From: Planctomycetota bacterium
Lineage (GTDB): Bacteria > Planctomycetota > UBA1135 > GCA-002686595
Assembly (NCBI GenBank): GCA_016872715.1
Contig: VGZD01000005.1
Coordinates: 1-64,000 of the forward strand
Direction of reading: 5' to 3'
DNA: 64,000 nt
The position numbers were made by a program, and so were the translations under genes. Position 1 is the stretch's first letter. The number at the start of each line of letters is the position of its first letter. Under the pieces are notes generated by a model. That model had not been told where the DNA came from. It did not search any database and saw only the letters and a program-made list of their open reading frames with translations. Below, in pieces: positions 43,582-52,534 of this stretch.

Positions 43582-45414
43582 TCAGAGCTTGCGCGTCTGC
43601 GGAATGAAGTCCTCTGCGACGTCCGGCGAGCTGAACTCGTAGGCGCCACGGTAGACCTCGAGCTGTCGATCGAAGTTGCCATGGCCCGGCGGCGACGGAG
43701 CGTCCCACTCCAGCGAGGCCGCGTTCCACGGGTTGCGGCCGACGCGCTTGCCCCAGAACATCGAGTGGAAGAAGTTCACCACGAAGAAGATCTGCCACGC
43801 GAACATGCAGAAGGCCGAGATCGTGATGAACTCGTTGATCGGCTGCAGGTGCTGGTAGACGTCGTAGGCGTAGGGGTCGGCGGTGCGACGCATCAGGCCG
43901 GCCACGCCGACCTGGTGCATCATGTAGAAGGTCATGTTCGTGAAGATGAACGACCCGACGAAGTGGACCTTGCCCACCGTCTCGTTCATCACGCGCCCGA
44001 ACATCTTCGGGAACCAGTGGTAGGCCGCGGCGAAAATCGCGAACAGCGAGCCCGCGAACACGACGTAGTGGAAGTGCGCCACGACGATGTAGGTGTCGTG
44101 GATGTAGATGTCGACCGGCGTCGCGGCCATCCAGATGCCCGAGAGGCCGCCGATGATGAACATCGAGACGAACGCGCAGGCAAACAGCATCGGGGTGCGC
44201 AGGTGGATGCGGCCGCCCCACAGGGTGCCCAGCCAGTTGAACACCTTGATCGCGCTCGGGAGCGCGATCATCACCGTGCTGACCATGAAGGTCATGCCCA
44301 GCGCCGGGTTCATGCCCGAAGTGAACATGTGGTGACCCCAGACGATGAAGCCCAGACCCGCGATGGCGCTCATCGAGTACACCATCGGCTTGTAGCCGAA
44401 GATCGGCTTGCGGGCGTGCACCGCGAGGATGTCCGAGGTGAAGCCCATGGCGGGCAGCACGAGGATGTAGACCGCGGGGTGGCTGTAGAACCAGAACAGG
44501 TGCTGCCACAGAAGCGGCTGACCGCCGGCGGCGGCGCCGACCGCATCCGCGCCGTAGAGGAACGAGTCCGGCGTGATGTTGTTGACCTGCAGGTTCGTCG
44601 GCGTGAAGAAGCCCGTGTTCAGCGTGCGGTCGAGCAACTGCAGGATGCCAGCGGCCGTCAGCACCGGCAGCGCGAACAGCTGCAGGAGCGACGTGATCAG
44701 CAGGCCCCAGATCGTGAGCGGCAGGCGCATCATCGTCAGGCCCGGCGCGCGCATCTTGACGATCGTGGTCACGTAGTTGACCGCGCCCATCATCGAGCTG
44801 ACGCCCACCCACGTGAGGCCGAGCAGCCAGCAGGTCTGGCCCGTGAGCGAGCCCGGCGCAGCGGATTCGATGGTCGACAGCGGCGGGTAGCTCGTCCAGC
44901 CGCCGGCGGCGTGGCCGCCTTCCACGAAGAAGCCCAGCAGGATGAAGAAGAACGCCGGGACCATGGCCCAGTAGCCGAACATGTTCAGCTTCGGGAAGGC
45001 CATGTCGGGCGCGCCGATCATCAGCGGGATCAGGAAGTTGCCGAACGCGCCCGTCAGCAGCGGGATCATCACGAAGAAGATCATGATGGTCCCGTGCATC
45101 GTGAAGAGCATGGTGTAGAACTCGGGGCTGATCGCACCGCCCGTGGCGGGGAACATCCACGCCAGTCCCGGCATCGGGCGCCACGGCCACGCGAGTTGGT
45201 AGCGGATGGCCATCGCCATCAGGCCGCCGAGCGCGAGGAACACGAGGCCCGAGAAGAGGAACTGCATGCCGATCACCTTGTGATCGACCGAGAAGATCCA
45301 CTTGCGGAGGAAGCCGAGCTCGTGGTGGTCGTGGTGCGCGCGGACGGTTCCCGCCTCGCCCTCACCGGGCTCGAGGTGCGGACTGTTCGCTGCGTGCGTC
45401 GTTGCCTGACTCAT
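43582..45414 (-). CDS. ctaD: cytochrome c oxidase subunit I (haem-copper oxidase, A2-type)
   Basis: 610 aa, twelve-helix catalytic subunit holding haem a and the haem a3-CuB centre. WFYSHPAVYILVLPAMG shows the crosslinked His-x3-Tyr pair but has YSHP instead of the GHPE of mitochondrial-type enzymes. This marks subfamily A2, where Tyr-Ser replaces the D-channel Glu (family knowledge). HHMFTSGMNPALG (CuB His-His), KVFNWLGTLWGG and HFHYVVFAGSLFAIFA (haem ligands) are intact. ATG at 45414 overlaps the ctaC stop by 4 nt. Confidence 0.97.
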   Translation of the reverse strand: MSQATTHAANSPHLEPGEGEAGTVRAHHDHHELGFLRKWIFSVDHKVIGMQFLFSGLVFLALGGLMAMAIRYQLAWPWRPMPGLAWMFPATGGAISPEFYTMLFTMHGTIMIFFVMIPLLTGAFGNFLIPLMIGAPDMAFPKLNMFGYWAMVPAFFFILLGFFVEGGHAAGGWTSYPPLSTIESAAPGSLTGQTCWLLGLTWVGVSSMMGAVNYVTTIVKMRAPGLTMMRLPLTIWGLLITSLLQLFALPVLTAAGILQLLDRTLNTGFFTPTNLQVNNITPDSFLYGADAVGAAAGGQPLLWQHLFWFYSHPAVYILVLPAMGFTSDILAVHARKPIFGYKPMVYSMSAIAGLGFIVWGHHMFTSGMNPALGMTFMVSTVMIALPSAIKVFNWLGTLWGGRIHLRTPMLFACAFVSMFIIGGLSGIWMAATPVDIYIHDTYIVVAHFHYVVFAGSLFAIFAAAYHWFPKMFGRVMNETVGKVHFVGSFIFTNMTFYMMHQVGVAGLMRRTADPYAYDVYQHLQPINEFITISAFCMFAWQIFFVVNFFHSMFWGKRVGRNPWNAASLEWDAPSPPGHGNFDRQLEVYRGAYEFSSPDVAEDFIPQTRKL

Positions 45415-46196
45415 TGGCCTTGCTCCTTGCCGTTGGAGAACCACTCGGCCTTGATGTCGGCCATGCGCTTGTCGAATTCAGCCTGCGAGACAACGGTCAT
45501 GCGACCACTCATCTTGTAGTGACCCCAGCCGCACAGCTCGGCGCAGACGAGGTCGTAAATGCCTTCCTTCTCGGCGCGGAACCACACGGGAATCGTGTGG
45601 CCGGGGAGCGCGTCCTGCTTGAGGCGGAACTCCGGCACGAAGAAGCTGTGAATCACGTCGCGCGAGCGCAGGTGGAACACGATGTCGGTGTTCACCGGCA
45701 CCACGAATTCGTAGGAGCGCTCGAGGTCGTCGGCGGTGCCGATGGCGCCGTCGTCGCCGGGGTAGCACACTCGCCAGTCGAACTGGCTGGCCCACAGCTC
45801 GGCGATCGGGCGCTCCTTGGTGTACTTGCCGCCCTTGGGGAAGTTGCTCTCGAACTTCACCTTGGCCCACGTCTCCATCTGCGAGAACGCGATGAAGAGC
45901 AGCGCCACCGCGGGAATCGCGGTCCAGATCATCTCCAGCTTGTGGCTGCCGTGGGTGAACACGGCCTTGCCCGGGCGATTCGCCGAGAACTTGAACACGA
46001 ACCACGCCAGCGCCAGCTCGGTGACGATGAACGTGAATCCGACCATGTACAGGATCAGGTTGAAGAGCCCGTCGATCTCGCCGCCGAAGCTCGAGACGTT
46101 CTGGGGGAACCACAACTGCCAGCGGTCGGCCTCGACAAAGGTCCAGACGCCGAGGATCGGCACCAGCAGGAGCATCAGAGTGAAGAAGTAGCGCAT
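45411..46196 (-). CDS. ctaC: cytochrome c oxidase subunit II
   Basis: 261 aa. Two N-terminal helices (about residues 1-17 and 45-68) precede a periplasmic cupredoxin domain with the complete CuA site: His in DVIHSFFVPEF, then CAELCGWGHYKM with C218, E220, C222, H226 and M229. There is no fused cytochrome c domain; that role probably falls to the separate dihaem cytochrome c upstream. WASQFDWRVCYPG replaces the usual aromatic electron-entry patch with WxxQFxW. 30 nt after the cytochrome gene. Confidence 0.96.
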   Translation of the reverse strand: MRYFFTLMLLLVPILGVWTFVEADRWQLWFPQNVSSFGGEIDGLFNLILYMVGFTFIVTELALAWFVFKFSANRPGKAVFTHGSHKLEMIWTAIPAVALLFIAFSQMETWAKVKFESNFPKGGKYTKERPIAELWASQFDWRVCYPGDDGAIGTADDLERSYEFVVPVNTDIVFHLRSRDVIHSFFVPEFRLKQDALPGHTIPVWFRAEKEGIYDLVCAELCGWGHYKMSGRMTVVSQAEFDKRMADIKAEWFSNGKEQGQ

Positions 46197-46226
46197 GGGA
46201 GTTTCTTGGCTTTCCGCTCGGGGCTC

Positions 46227-47606
46227 TCAGTGCTTCTCGCCACTCGCGCCATCGGAGTGCGCGCCAGCGGCGTGATCCGCGTGCGCCGCGGCGGCCTTGT
46301 GCTGCGTTCGCTCGGAGAGCGAGCCGACGTAGTGGACGAGGTGCCAGATGTCGTCGCTCGAGAGGGACGAGGCCGCCTCGGGCATGGGCCCGCCGGCGAT
46401 GCCGTACTTGATGCGGCGGTAGATGTCGATCGGGCGACGTCCGCCGCGGAACACGCCCAGCCGCAGGTTGCGCGGGAGGATTTCGTTGCCCCAGTCATCC
46501 TTGTACGCCGGCACGACCTTGTGCGTCTCCGGGTTGAGCACGAAGGCCGAAGTTCCGTCGCCGCGCCCCTCGGGGCCGTGGCACGAGAAGCAGTTGCCGG
46601 TCTTCGCGTCCATGAAGAGCGTGCGCCCGTGGGCGATCGACTCGGCCGTCGGCGCGGGGACTGCGCCATCGAAGTTGAGCACCTTGGAGTCGGCCTTCTG
46701 CCACTTCTCCCAGACTTCGGCGTAGGCGTCGATCGTGTCGCCGGCGGTGAGCGTCTCTTCTTCCGTGTAGGTCGCGACCAGCGAGCGCTCGACCATGCCG
46801 CGCATCGAGAGCAGCCGCACGTAGTCGACGAGGCCGTGCAATTGCGCCTGCGAGAAGCGCCGGAAGCTCGGCATCGACGTGCCGGTGACGCCTTCGTCGA
46901 GGATGCGGTACAGGTCTGCGCGGCGCGGCTGGGCCTTGCCGACCGCGGTGAACTTGAACGTGCCGTGGCGGTAGTCGCGCGGGCGCGGGTTCAAGAACGG
47001 CGCCGTCGGGCCGTTGCCACCGCCCTCGGGACCGTGACAGTGCAGGCACTGCTGGCGGTAGAGCTCGGACGAGGCCGCGAGGTCGGGATAGTGGTTCTCG
47101 AACGCCTCGCGCGCCGCCTTCTTGAACTCGTCGTTGCGCGCCTCGACCGGCGTTTCGGCGCACAGTTGCTTCCATTGGGTGACCAAGTCCGGCGCGAAGT
47201 CCTGCACGAACACGCGCTCCCACAGCCCCGCGTCGATCGCGGCCAGTTGCCGACGCCAATAGATCTGGTTGTCCGCCCTGAGCGCCGCGGGGTCGACCTC
47301 GCCGCTGCCGTTGTCGCCCTTGGCGAACTGCGGCCAGTTGGGGTTGAACCCCTCGTCCTTCCACTCCGGCAGGAGCTGATAGCTCGGCGCCTGCGGCGTG
47401 CCGAACAGCATCTCCAGCGAGCCCGCGATGCCGGCCTGAGCCGAGGCGGAAATCACCGGCTCGCCGTCGTCGCCGAGCGCGGTCGTGGCGCTGCTCAGGC
47501 TGTAGTGCACCACCCCTCGGGCGGGCTTTTGGTCCTTGTCGAGCTGGCAGGCGCTGACCCACAGGGCCAGTCCGAATACAGCGCACAGAGGGAGGCGGAG
47601 GCTCAT
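46227..47606 (-). CDS. dihaem cytochrome c lipoprotein
   Basis: 459 aa. Lipobox LALWVSAC (Cys20) predicts a membrane-anchored periplasmic protein. Two c-type haem sites: CLHCH (C187-C190-H191) and CFSCH (C339-C342-H343), each with HGPEG after it. Possible axial Met ligands lie in GTSMPSF and GGPMPEA. The ~150-residue N-terminal part lacks haem motifs. First gene of the oxidase operon, so it is the likely electron donor to CuA in place of a fused domain. His-rich C-terminus (HADHAAGAHSDGASGEKH). Confidence 0.93.
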   Translation of the reverse strand: MSLRLPLCAVFGLALWVSACQLDKDQKPARGVVHYSLSSATTALGDDGEPVISASAQAGIAGSLEMLFGTPQAPSYQLLPEWKDEGFNPNWPQFAKGDNGSGEVDPAALRADNQIYWRRQLAAIDAGLWERVFVQDFAPDLVTQWKQLCAETPVEARNDEFKKAAREAFENHYPDLAASSELYRQQCLHCHGPEGGGNGPTAPFLNPRPRDYRHGTFKFTAVGKAQPRRADLYRILDEGVTGTSMPSFRRFSQAQLHGLVDYVRLLSMRGMVERSLVATYTEEETLTAGDTIDAYAEVWEKWQKADSKVLNFDGAVPAPTAESIAHGRTLFMDAKTGNCFSCHGPEGRGDGTSAFVLNPETHKVVPAYKDDWGNEILPRNLRLGVFRGGRRPIDIYRRIKYGIAGGPMPEAASSLSSDDIWHLVHYVGSLSERTQHKAAAAHADHAAGAHSDGASGEKH

Positions 47607-47746
47607 CGACGTCCTTGGGGCGGGCCTTGGACCCTCCACGGGCCACCCCCCGCTCGGCATCCGAGCTGGGACGAGGGCAGGCCGCGAAAGAGGCTGGGGA
47701 CCGCGCTGGGGAGGAAGCGGCCACGGCCCTGGGTCGGGCCGCGGAC

Positions 47747-47776
47747 ACCTCACGCAACTTGAAGGTCGCGTGAGGT
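47747..47776. promoter_or_regulatory. 9-bp inverted repeat (operator candidate) in the oxidase/ygfZ divergent region
   Basis: acctcacgc (47747-47755) and gcgtgaggt (47768-47776) form a perfect dyad with a 12-nt spacer. It lies between the oxidase operon and the divergent ygfZ gene in a 432-nt gap (47607-48038) that otherwise holds only GC-rich sequence and a tatagt (47884-47889) that could be a rightward -10. A dimeric regulator site or a leader hairpin of the oxidase mRNA are both possible. Confidence 0.5.
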
Positions 47777-47786
47777 TTGGTCGGGA

Positions 47787-47814
47787 AGGTTACGAATACG
47801 GGCGCACGAGTCAA
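47787..47814 (-). promoter_or_regulatory. putative sigma-70 promoter of the cytochrome oxidase operon
   Basis: On the minus strand ttgact (-35, 47814-47809) and taacct (-10, 47792-47787) are separated by 16 nt. A transcription start near 47780 would give a leader of about 170 nt before the cytochrome c ATG at 47606. The inverted repeat at 47747-47776 would lie immediately downstream of the start, a usual repressor position. Confidence 0.5.
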
Positions 47815-48038
47815 GCGTCCGAGAGCGTAGTCGCGCGTCCTCCAAGGCCGCGACCGCTCCACGTAGGTCCGCACGGGCCGGTCTATAGTCCGCGCGCTCC
47901 TTCCCCACGGGGGTCGGGAGCGACGATTGCGTCGGCGTTTCCTACGACCCGCGCCCCCGATGCGCTGCGCCCTCCCCACGCCGCTGCAATCCCCGCGGGG
48001 AACGGACTTCGGCGCCGCCGGTCCTATGCTCCCGCGTC

Positions 48039-49160
48039 TTGAAGTCCGAACACCTGCTCCCCCGCCATCGCCGCGTCGGCGCCGAGCTCTCGGGCGGCAG
48101 CTCCCCGATCGTCCTGTGCTTCGGCGAGGTGCCCGACGAGTACCGCGCTGCTCGCGAGGGCGCCGCGCTGTTCGACCGCACCCGACGCGAGGCCCTCGCC
48201 CTCTCCGGTCCCGACGCCGCGGGCTTCCTGCACCGCCTGCTCGCCAACGCCGTGCGCACGCTCGCCGTCGGCCAAGGCAACCGCAACCTACTGCTCTCGT
48301 CCAAGGGCAAGGTGCTGTTCGACCTCGACCTCGCGGTCGGCCCCGAGAGCATCCACCTCTCGCTCCCGCCGAACTCCGCCGCGGCGCTCGCCAAGGCGCT
48401 CGACACGTACCACTTCAGCGAGAAGCTCGTCGTGCGGGACGTGTCGGACGCGCACGCGCCGCTCGAGCTGTGCGGCCCGCGCGCCGCGGACATCGTGGCC
48501 CGCGTCGCCGCCATCGAACCGCCGCGCGAGTTGCACGCACACGTCGACGCACGCTTCGGCGACGCGCCGCTGCGCGTGACGGCCCTGTGCGTGGCGGGCT
48601 CCCCCGGCTGGCGCCTCGACGCCGGCCCCGCGAGCGCCGAGCAGCTGTGGGACACGCTCGTCGAGCAGGGCGCGACGCCCGCGGGTCGCATCGCCCACGA
48701 CTGCCTGCGCGTCGAGGCCGGCGCCGCCGAGTACGGCCTCGACGTCGATGACTCGATCTACCCTCAGGAAGCACGGCTCGAGCGCGCCTTCTCGCTCGAC
48801 AAGGGCTGCTACATCGGCCAAGAGGTCGTCGCCAAGATCGATACCTACGGCGGCCTGAACAAGCGCCTCGTCGCCCTGCGCATCTCCCACGACGACCCGC
48901 TCTCCGCCGGCACCCGCCTCTTCCGCGACGACGAGGGCGAGTGGCGCGACCTCGGCCTCGTCACCAGTTGGGCCTACTCCTTCGTGCTCGACTCCGGCCT
49001 CGCCCTCGCTTACGTCAAGCGCCGCCACCAGTCCGCCGGCACGCGCTTCCACCTCGGCGACGCCCAAGGCTCCCTCGGTCAAGCCACGGTCGTCCCCCTG
49101 CCCGTCCGCCCCGACGCCCTCCCCCCCACCGGCGACTTCGAGCCCGCGCTCGACGCCTGA
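48039..49160 (+). CDS. ygfZ: YgfZ/GcvT-family folate-binding protein
   Basis: 373 aa. KGCYIGQEVV at 255-264, with Cys257, is the YgfZ signature; ALFDRTRREALALSGPDAAGF is the GcvT-like N-terminal folate-binding fold. YgfZ uses tetrahydrofolate to help assemble or repair Fe-S enzymes. The start is uncertain: the frame opens with TTG at 48039 (no clear ribosome binding site) and no better in-frame ATG precedes the conserved part. Divergent from the oxidase operon. Confidence 0.9.
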   Translation: MKSEHLLPRHRRVGAELSGGSSPIVLCFGEVPDEYRAAREGAALFDRTRREALALSGPDAAGFLHRLLANAVRTLAVGQGNRNLLLSSKGKVLFDLDLAVGPESIHLSLPPNSAAALAKALDTYHFSEKLVVRDVSDAHAPLELCGPRAADIVARVAAIEPPRELHAHVDARFGDAPLRVTALCVAGSPGWRLDAGPASAEQLWDTLVEQGATPAGRIAHDCLRVEAGAAEYGLDVDDSIYPQEARLERAFSLDKGCYIGQEVVAKIDTYGGLNKRLVALRISHDDPLSAGTRLFRDDEGEWRDLGLVTSWAYSFVLDSGLALAYVKRRHQSAGTRFHLGDAQGSLGQATVVPLPVRPDALPPTGDFEPALDA

Positions 49161-49305
49161 GGCCGAGCTCGCCCCGCCCGTCCACGCGCCTTGGCTCCGA
49201 CCGAAACTGGCGCACGCAACGCACGGGCGCGACAACGCGAAACCCGCGTGTAGGTTTGCGACCCCACGCATTCACCCTGCGCTCGGCGACACCGATCGCG
49301 AACGA

Positions 49306-50379
49306 CTACTTGGCGAGCGGCGCGAAGGCGGCGGGGGTGCCGCGGTAGGACTCGAGCTCGATCCGGACGTCGAACTCCAGGGGGCCGGCGGGGATGCGGC
49401 CGGAGATCTCGACCGGCACGCCGGAGGTCGAGTGCATGAAGATGGAAATCGAGCCGTGCAGGCCGAACAGCCCGCGGAAATCGTCTTCGCGGCCGACCGT
49501 GCCCTCGGGCGGGCGGGTGGTGAGCCGCACTTCGACGGCTTCGAATTGGCCGGCGATCACCTTGCGATTCGAGAGCGCACCGCGCGCGACCTCGACCTCC
49601 CACAGCTCGTCGCGCTCGACCAGCGTGAAGGTCGTGCCGCGCTTGCCCTGCGCAATCGTCGTGCGCGCGAGCATCACCGCCGTGACCATGTCGACGGAAC
49701 CGTCGGGCACTTGCTGGGTCTTGGGCTCGCGCCACACGCGGTGCGTCGCCGCCTTGCAGCCGTCACAGTGCGCGCGCTCGTTCCAAAAGAACGTCGGATC
49801 GACGAAGTGCGCGTCGTCCTTGCAACCCTTGCAGTGCGCGTCGGAGCGATAGCTCGAGCTGCCTTGGGCGTCGCGCAACCCCAGCGTGAGCTCGCGGCGG
49901 CGGTTCTCGGTGCCGCGCTGGATGCTCTCGTGGTGCAAGCGCGGCCAAGCGAGCGGCCGAAAGGCCGTGCGAATGGTCTCGTCGAGCGTGTACACCTGAT
50001 ATTCGCCGCGCGCGCGCGCGGAGACCAGCGCTTGCTCGAGCGTGCGCTCCTCGTCGAAGCGCACTTCGAGCGAGCCATCCGGCAGGTAGGGACGCACGGT
50101 CGAGCTCATCGTCACGCGGCCGACGCTCGGCTCGCCCAAGAGGCCGAGGTCGATGGACACGACATACACGAGCTCTTCGTCGCGAGGGAAGTGCACTGCC
50201 TGCCGTCCCGGGCCGCGGTCCATGATCAGCGGGCCGCGCTGCGCCTTCGGCAAGTGCGCCTGCGCCGTCGGCGCGTTCCCCTGCGGCACCTGCGCCGCCG
50301 GCGCGTTCCCCTGCGGCGCCTGCGCCGCCGGCGCGAGCGGCGGCGCGAGCAGGGCGAGCGAGAGCACGAACGCGAACAT
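49306..50379 (-). CDS. secreted DUF3108-like protein with two AHCxGCK motifs
   Basis: 357 aa. Signal peptide (MFAFVLSLALLAPPLAPAAQ) followed by a short repeat (PQGNAPAAQV, PQGNAPTAQA). The body resembles DUF3108 proteins: ELVYVVSIDLGLLGEPSVG, then FEAVEVRLTTRP and PAGPLEFDVRIELESY. A striking insertion carries AHCKGCK (181-187) and AHCDGCK (203-209), two CxxC pairs likely to bind a metal or form disulfides. Function unknown. 18 nt after the dehydrogenase gene, same strand. Confidence 0.72.
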   Translation of the reverse strand: MFAFVLSLALLAPPLAPAAQAPQGNAPAAQVPQGNAPTAQAHLPKAQRGPLIMDRGPGRQAVHFPRDEELVYVVSIDLGLLGEPSVGRVTMSSTVRPYLPDGSLEVRFDEERTLEQALVSARARGEYQVYTLDETIRTAFRPLAWPRLHHESIQRGTENRRRELTLGLRDAQGSSSYRSDAHCKGCKDDAHFVDPTFFWNERAHCDGCKAATHRVWREPKTQQVPDGSVDMVTAVMLARTTIAQGKRGTTFTLVERDELWEVEVARGALSNRKVIAGQFEAVEVRLTTRPPEGTVGREDDFRGLFGLHGSISIFMHSTSGVPVEISGRIPAGPLEFDVRIELESYRGTPAAFAPLAK

Positions 50380-50397
50380 GGCGGTGGCGAAGGGTAT

Positions 50398-51456
50398 CTA
50401 GCGCTCGAGGCGTCGACGCTCTACCAGCATTTCGGCTTCGCGCGCGGCGATGCGCGAGGGCGACAGCCCCTGCTCGCGCGACTGGGCGAGGATGTCCTCG
50501 ACGACGGCGCCCACGCGCGCGGCGATGCGCTCGAGCGGTTCGCGCACGCCGTCGAGATGGAAGCGCGAGCCGCGCATGAGCGCCCCGGAATTGATCGCGT
50601 AGTCGGGCACGTAGAGCACGCCGCGCTCGTGGAGCGCCTCGCCGTGTTCCGCGCTCGCGAGCACGTTGTTGGCCGCTCCGGCGACGATGCGGCAGCGCAG
50701 GCGCAGCACGGACAGGTCGTGCAGGATTCCGCCGAGTGCGCAGGGCGAGAACACGTCGCAGGGGACCTCGAGTTCCTGCGTGGGATCGACGCGCTCGATT
50801 CCCGCCTGTTGCGCGAAGAGCTGCGCGCGCTCGGCGTCGAGCTCCGAGGCGAGCACGCGCGCTCCGTAGCCGCGCAGCGTGAGCGCCACGCGCGAGCCGA
50901 CTTCGCCCAGACCCTGCACGACGACCGTGCGGCGGGACCACTCCTCGCCGCCGTCGAGGTGCCTCAGGGCCGCCGCGATCCCGGCCACCACGCCCGCCGC
51001 CGTCGACTCCGCCAGCTCGCCCGGGCCGTCGGGGCCCGGATCGGTGACGAAGCGCGTGCGCTCGCGTACGAGCGCGAGCTCGGCCGAGTTCGTGCCGACG
51101 TCCGGACCGGCGCAGTAGCGCCCGCCGAGCCGCTCGATCACCTCTCCTAGGTGCAGGTAAGCGTGCTCGACGTGCAGCTCGGGCCGGTCGAGCAACACCA
51201 TCTTGGCCCCGCCCGCCGGGATGCGCGCGAGGGCACATTTGTAGGTCATGGCGCGCGCGAGCCGCATGCAGTCGCGCAGCGCCGCCTCCTCGTCGAAGTA
51301 GCTCCAACGCCGGATGCCGCCAAACGCCCGGCCCGGGCCGGAATCGTGGATCGCGAGGAAGGCCCGCAGACCGGAGCGGCGGTCGTGCAGCGCCACCATC
51401 TCCTCGAATCCCTCGCGGGCGAGCTGGTCTAGGAGCTCGAAGCTCATCTCGTTCAC
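50398..51456 (-). CDS. leucine/glutamate dehydrogenase-family amino acid dehydrogenase
   Basis: 352 aa NAD-dependent oxidative deaminase. RAMTYKCALARIPAGGAKMVL contains the substrate Lys73 and catalytic Lys85 (family: GGGK; here GGAK). GPDVGTNSAEL and a nucleotide-binding VVVQGLGEVGSRVA complete the pattern, with GAANN near 270. The length matches leucine dehydrogenase rather than hexameric glutamate dehydrogenase. Typically converts branched-chain amino acids to keto acids. Confidence 0.88.
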   Translation of the reverse strand: MNEMSFELLDQLAREGFEEMVALHDRRSGLRAFLAIHDSGPGRAFGGIRRWSYFDEEAALRDCMRLARAMTYKCALARIPAGGAKMVLLDRPELHVEHAYLHLGEVIERLGGRYCAGPDVGTNSAELALVRERTRFVTDPGPDGPGELAESTAAGVVAGIAAALRHLDGGEEWSRRTVVVQGLGEVGSRVALTLRGYGARVLASELDAERAQLFAQQAGIERVDPTQELEVPCDVFSPCALGGILHDLSVLRLRCRIVAGAANNVLASAEHGEALHERGVLYVPDYAINSGALMRGSRFHLDGVREPLERIAARVGAVVEDILAQSREQGLSPSRIAAREAEMLVERRRLER

Positions 51457-51551
51457 GGTAGCCTCTACGCGACGTGAATGCGCGGGCGAGCGGAAGAAGC
51501 TCGCGCCGCGCTCGTCTCACCCTGCCGCCCCACGCACGCCGCCGCCCCACC

Positions 51552-52502
51552 GTGAAGCCCAGCCGCCCCTTCGCTCGTCATCCCTCGCCGCTGCTCTTCC
51601 TCGCCGCCGCCCTCGCACTGACGAGCGCCTGCGCGGCGAGCGGCGCCGCGGACAAGCGTTCCGAGCCGGAGTCGAGCGCGCCGCCCGAGCGGCCCGTGAT
51701 CCAGCCCGAGGATCCGATCGGGAAGTTCCTCGCCGACGCCGACAACGCCATCTACCAATGGTGCAAGCTCGCGCTGACGGGCAGCACGCCCGCGCACAAG
51801 AACCAGCAGCGCGCGCTCGAGGGCGTGCTCGTCGATCGAGCCTCGCGACGCGCCGACGCGCTCATCGCCGAGCTCTCCGCCGGTCCGCCGATCAACCGCA
51901 TCCGCGCCGCGGCCATGCTCGGCTTCTCTCGCAGGAGCGAGGCCCAGTCGCCGCTGCTCTCCGCACTCTCCGATCCGCACCCCGACGTCGTGCACAACGC
52001 GCTGCTCGGCCTCGCGGTCCTCGGCCGCGCCGACACGCCGCTCGAAGCGATCTGCCACGCGGCCGAGTTTTCCGTCGACCCACAAACGCGCGCCCAAGCC
52101 GCGTTCGCCCTGCGCTCGATCTTGAACAACGGCGGCGCCGGCGCGTGCGCGCTCGGCACCGCGCGGCGCGGCCTCGCCGACAGCGAGCCCTTCGTGCGCT
52201 CGCAGTGCGCGCTCGCCGTCGGCCTGCTCGGCGACAGGGAGTCGGTGCCGGCGCTCGAGGCGCAGTTGCGCGACACGCTCCCCCACGTGCAGAGCGCGAC
52301 CGTCGAGGGCCTGCTGCTGCTCACCGAGCGCAATCCAGAGTCGAAGGGTCCCGTCGGCCGAGCACTGGTCAAGGCCTGGGGCGCGGCCGACGACGAACAG
52401 CCGCTCAAGGCGCTCGCCATGGCCGCGCTCGTGCGCATCGCGGACGTCAACTACGGCACGGACCTCACGCTGTGGACCGAGTGGTCCAACCGCCTGCCGT
52501 AG
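51552..52502 (+). CDS. HEAT-repeat lipoprotein
   Basis: 316 aa. GTG start at 51552 leads into a signal peptide with lipobox LTSAC (LLFLAAALALTSACAAS). After a disordered Ser/Glu/Pro stretch, residues from about 95 form HEAT-like helical repeats with regular hydrophobic spacing (RIRAAAMLGFSRRSEAQSPL, DPHPDVVHNALLGLAVLGR, FVRSQCALAVGLLGDRES). Probably a periplasmic scaffold; partner unknown. An upstream in-frame start at 51474 gives an Arg-rich leader and was rejected. Confidence 0.75.
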   Translation: MKPSRPFARHPSPLLFLAAALALTSACAASGAADKRSEPESSAPPERPVIQPEDPIGKFLADADNAIYQWCKLALTGSTPAHKNQQRALEGVLVDRASRRADALIAELSAGPPINRIRAAAMLGFSRRSEAQSPLLSALSDPHPDVVHNALLGLAVLGRADTPLEAICHAAEFSVDPQTRAQAAFALRSILNNGGAGACALGTARRGLADSEPFVRSQCALAVGLLGDRESVPALEAQLRDTLPHVQSATVEGLLLLTERNPESKGPVGRALVKAWGAADDEQPLKALAMAALVRIADVNYGTDLTLWTEWSNRLP

Positions 52503-52534
52503 CCCGAGGTGCGCGCGTCGGGTAGCTTCGCAGC

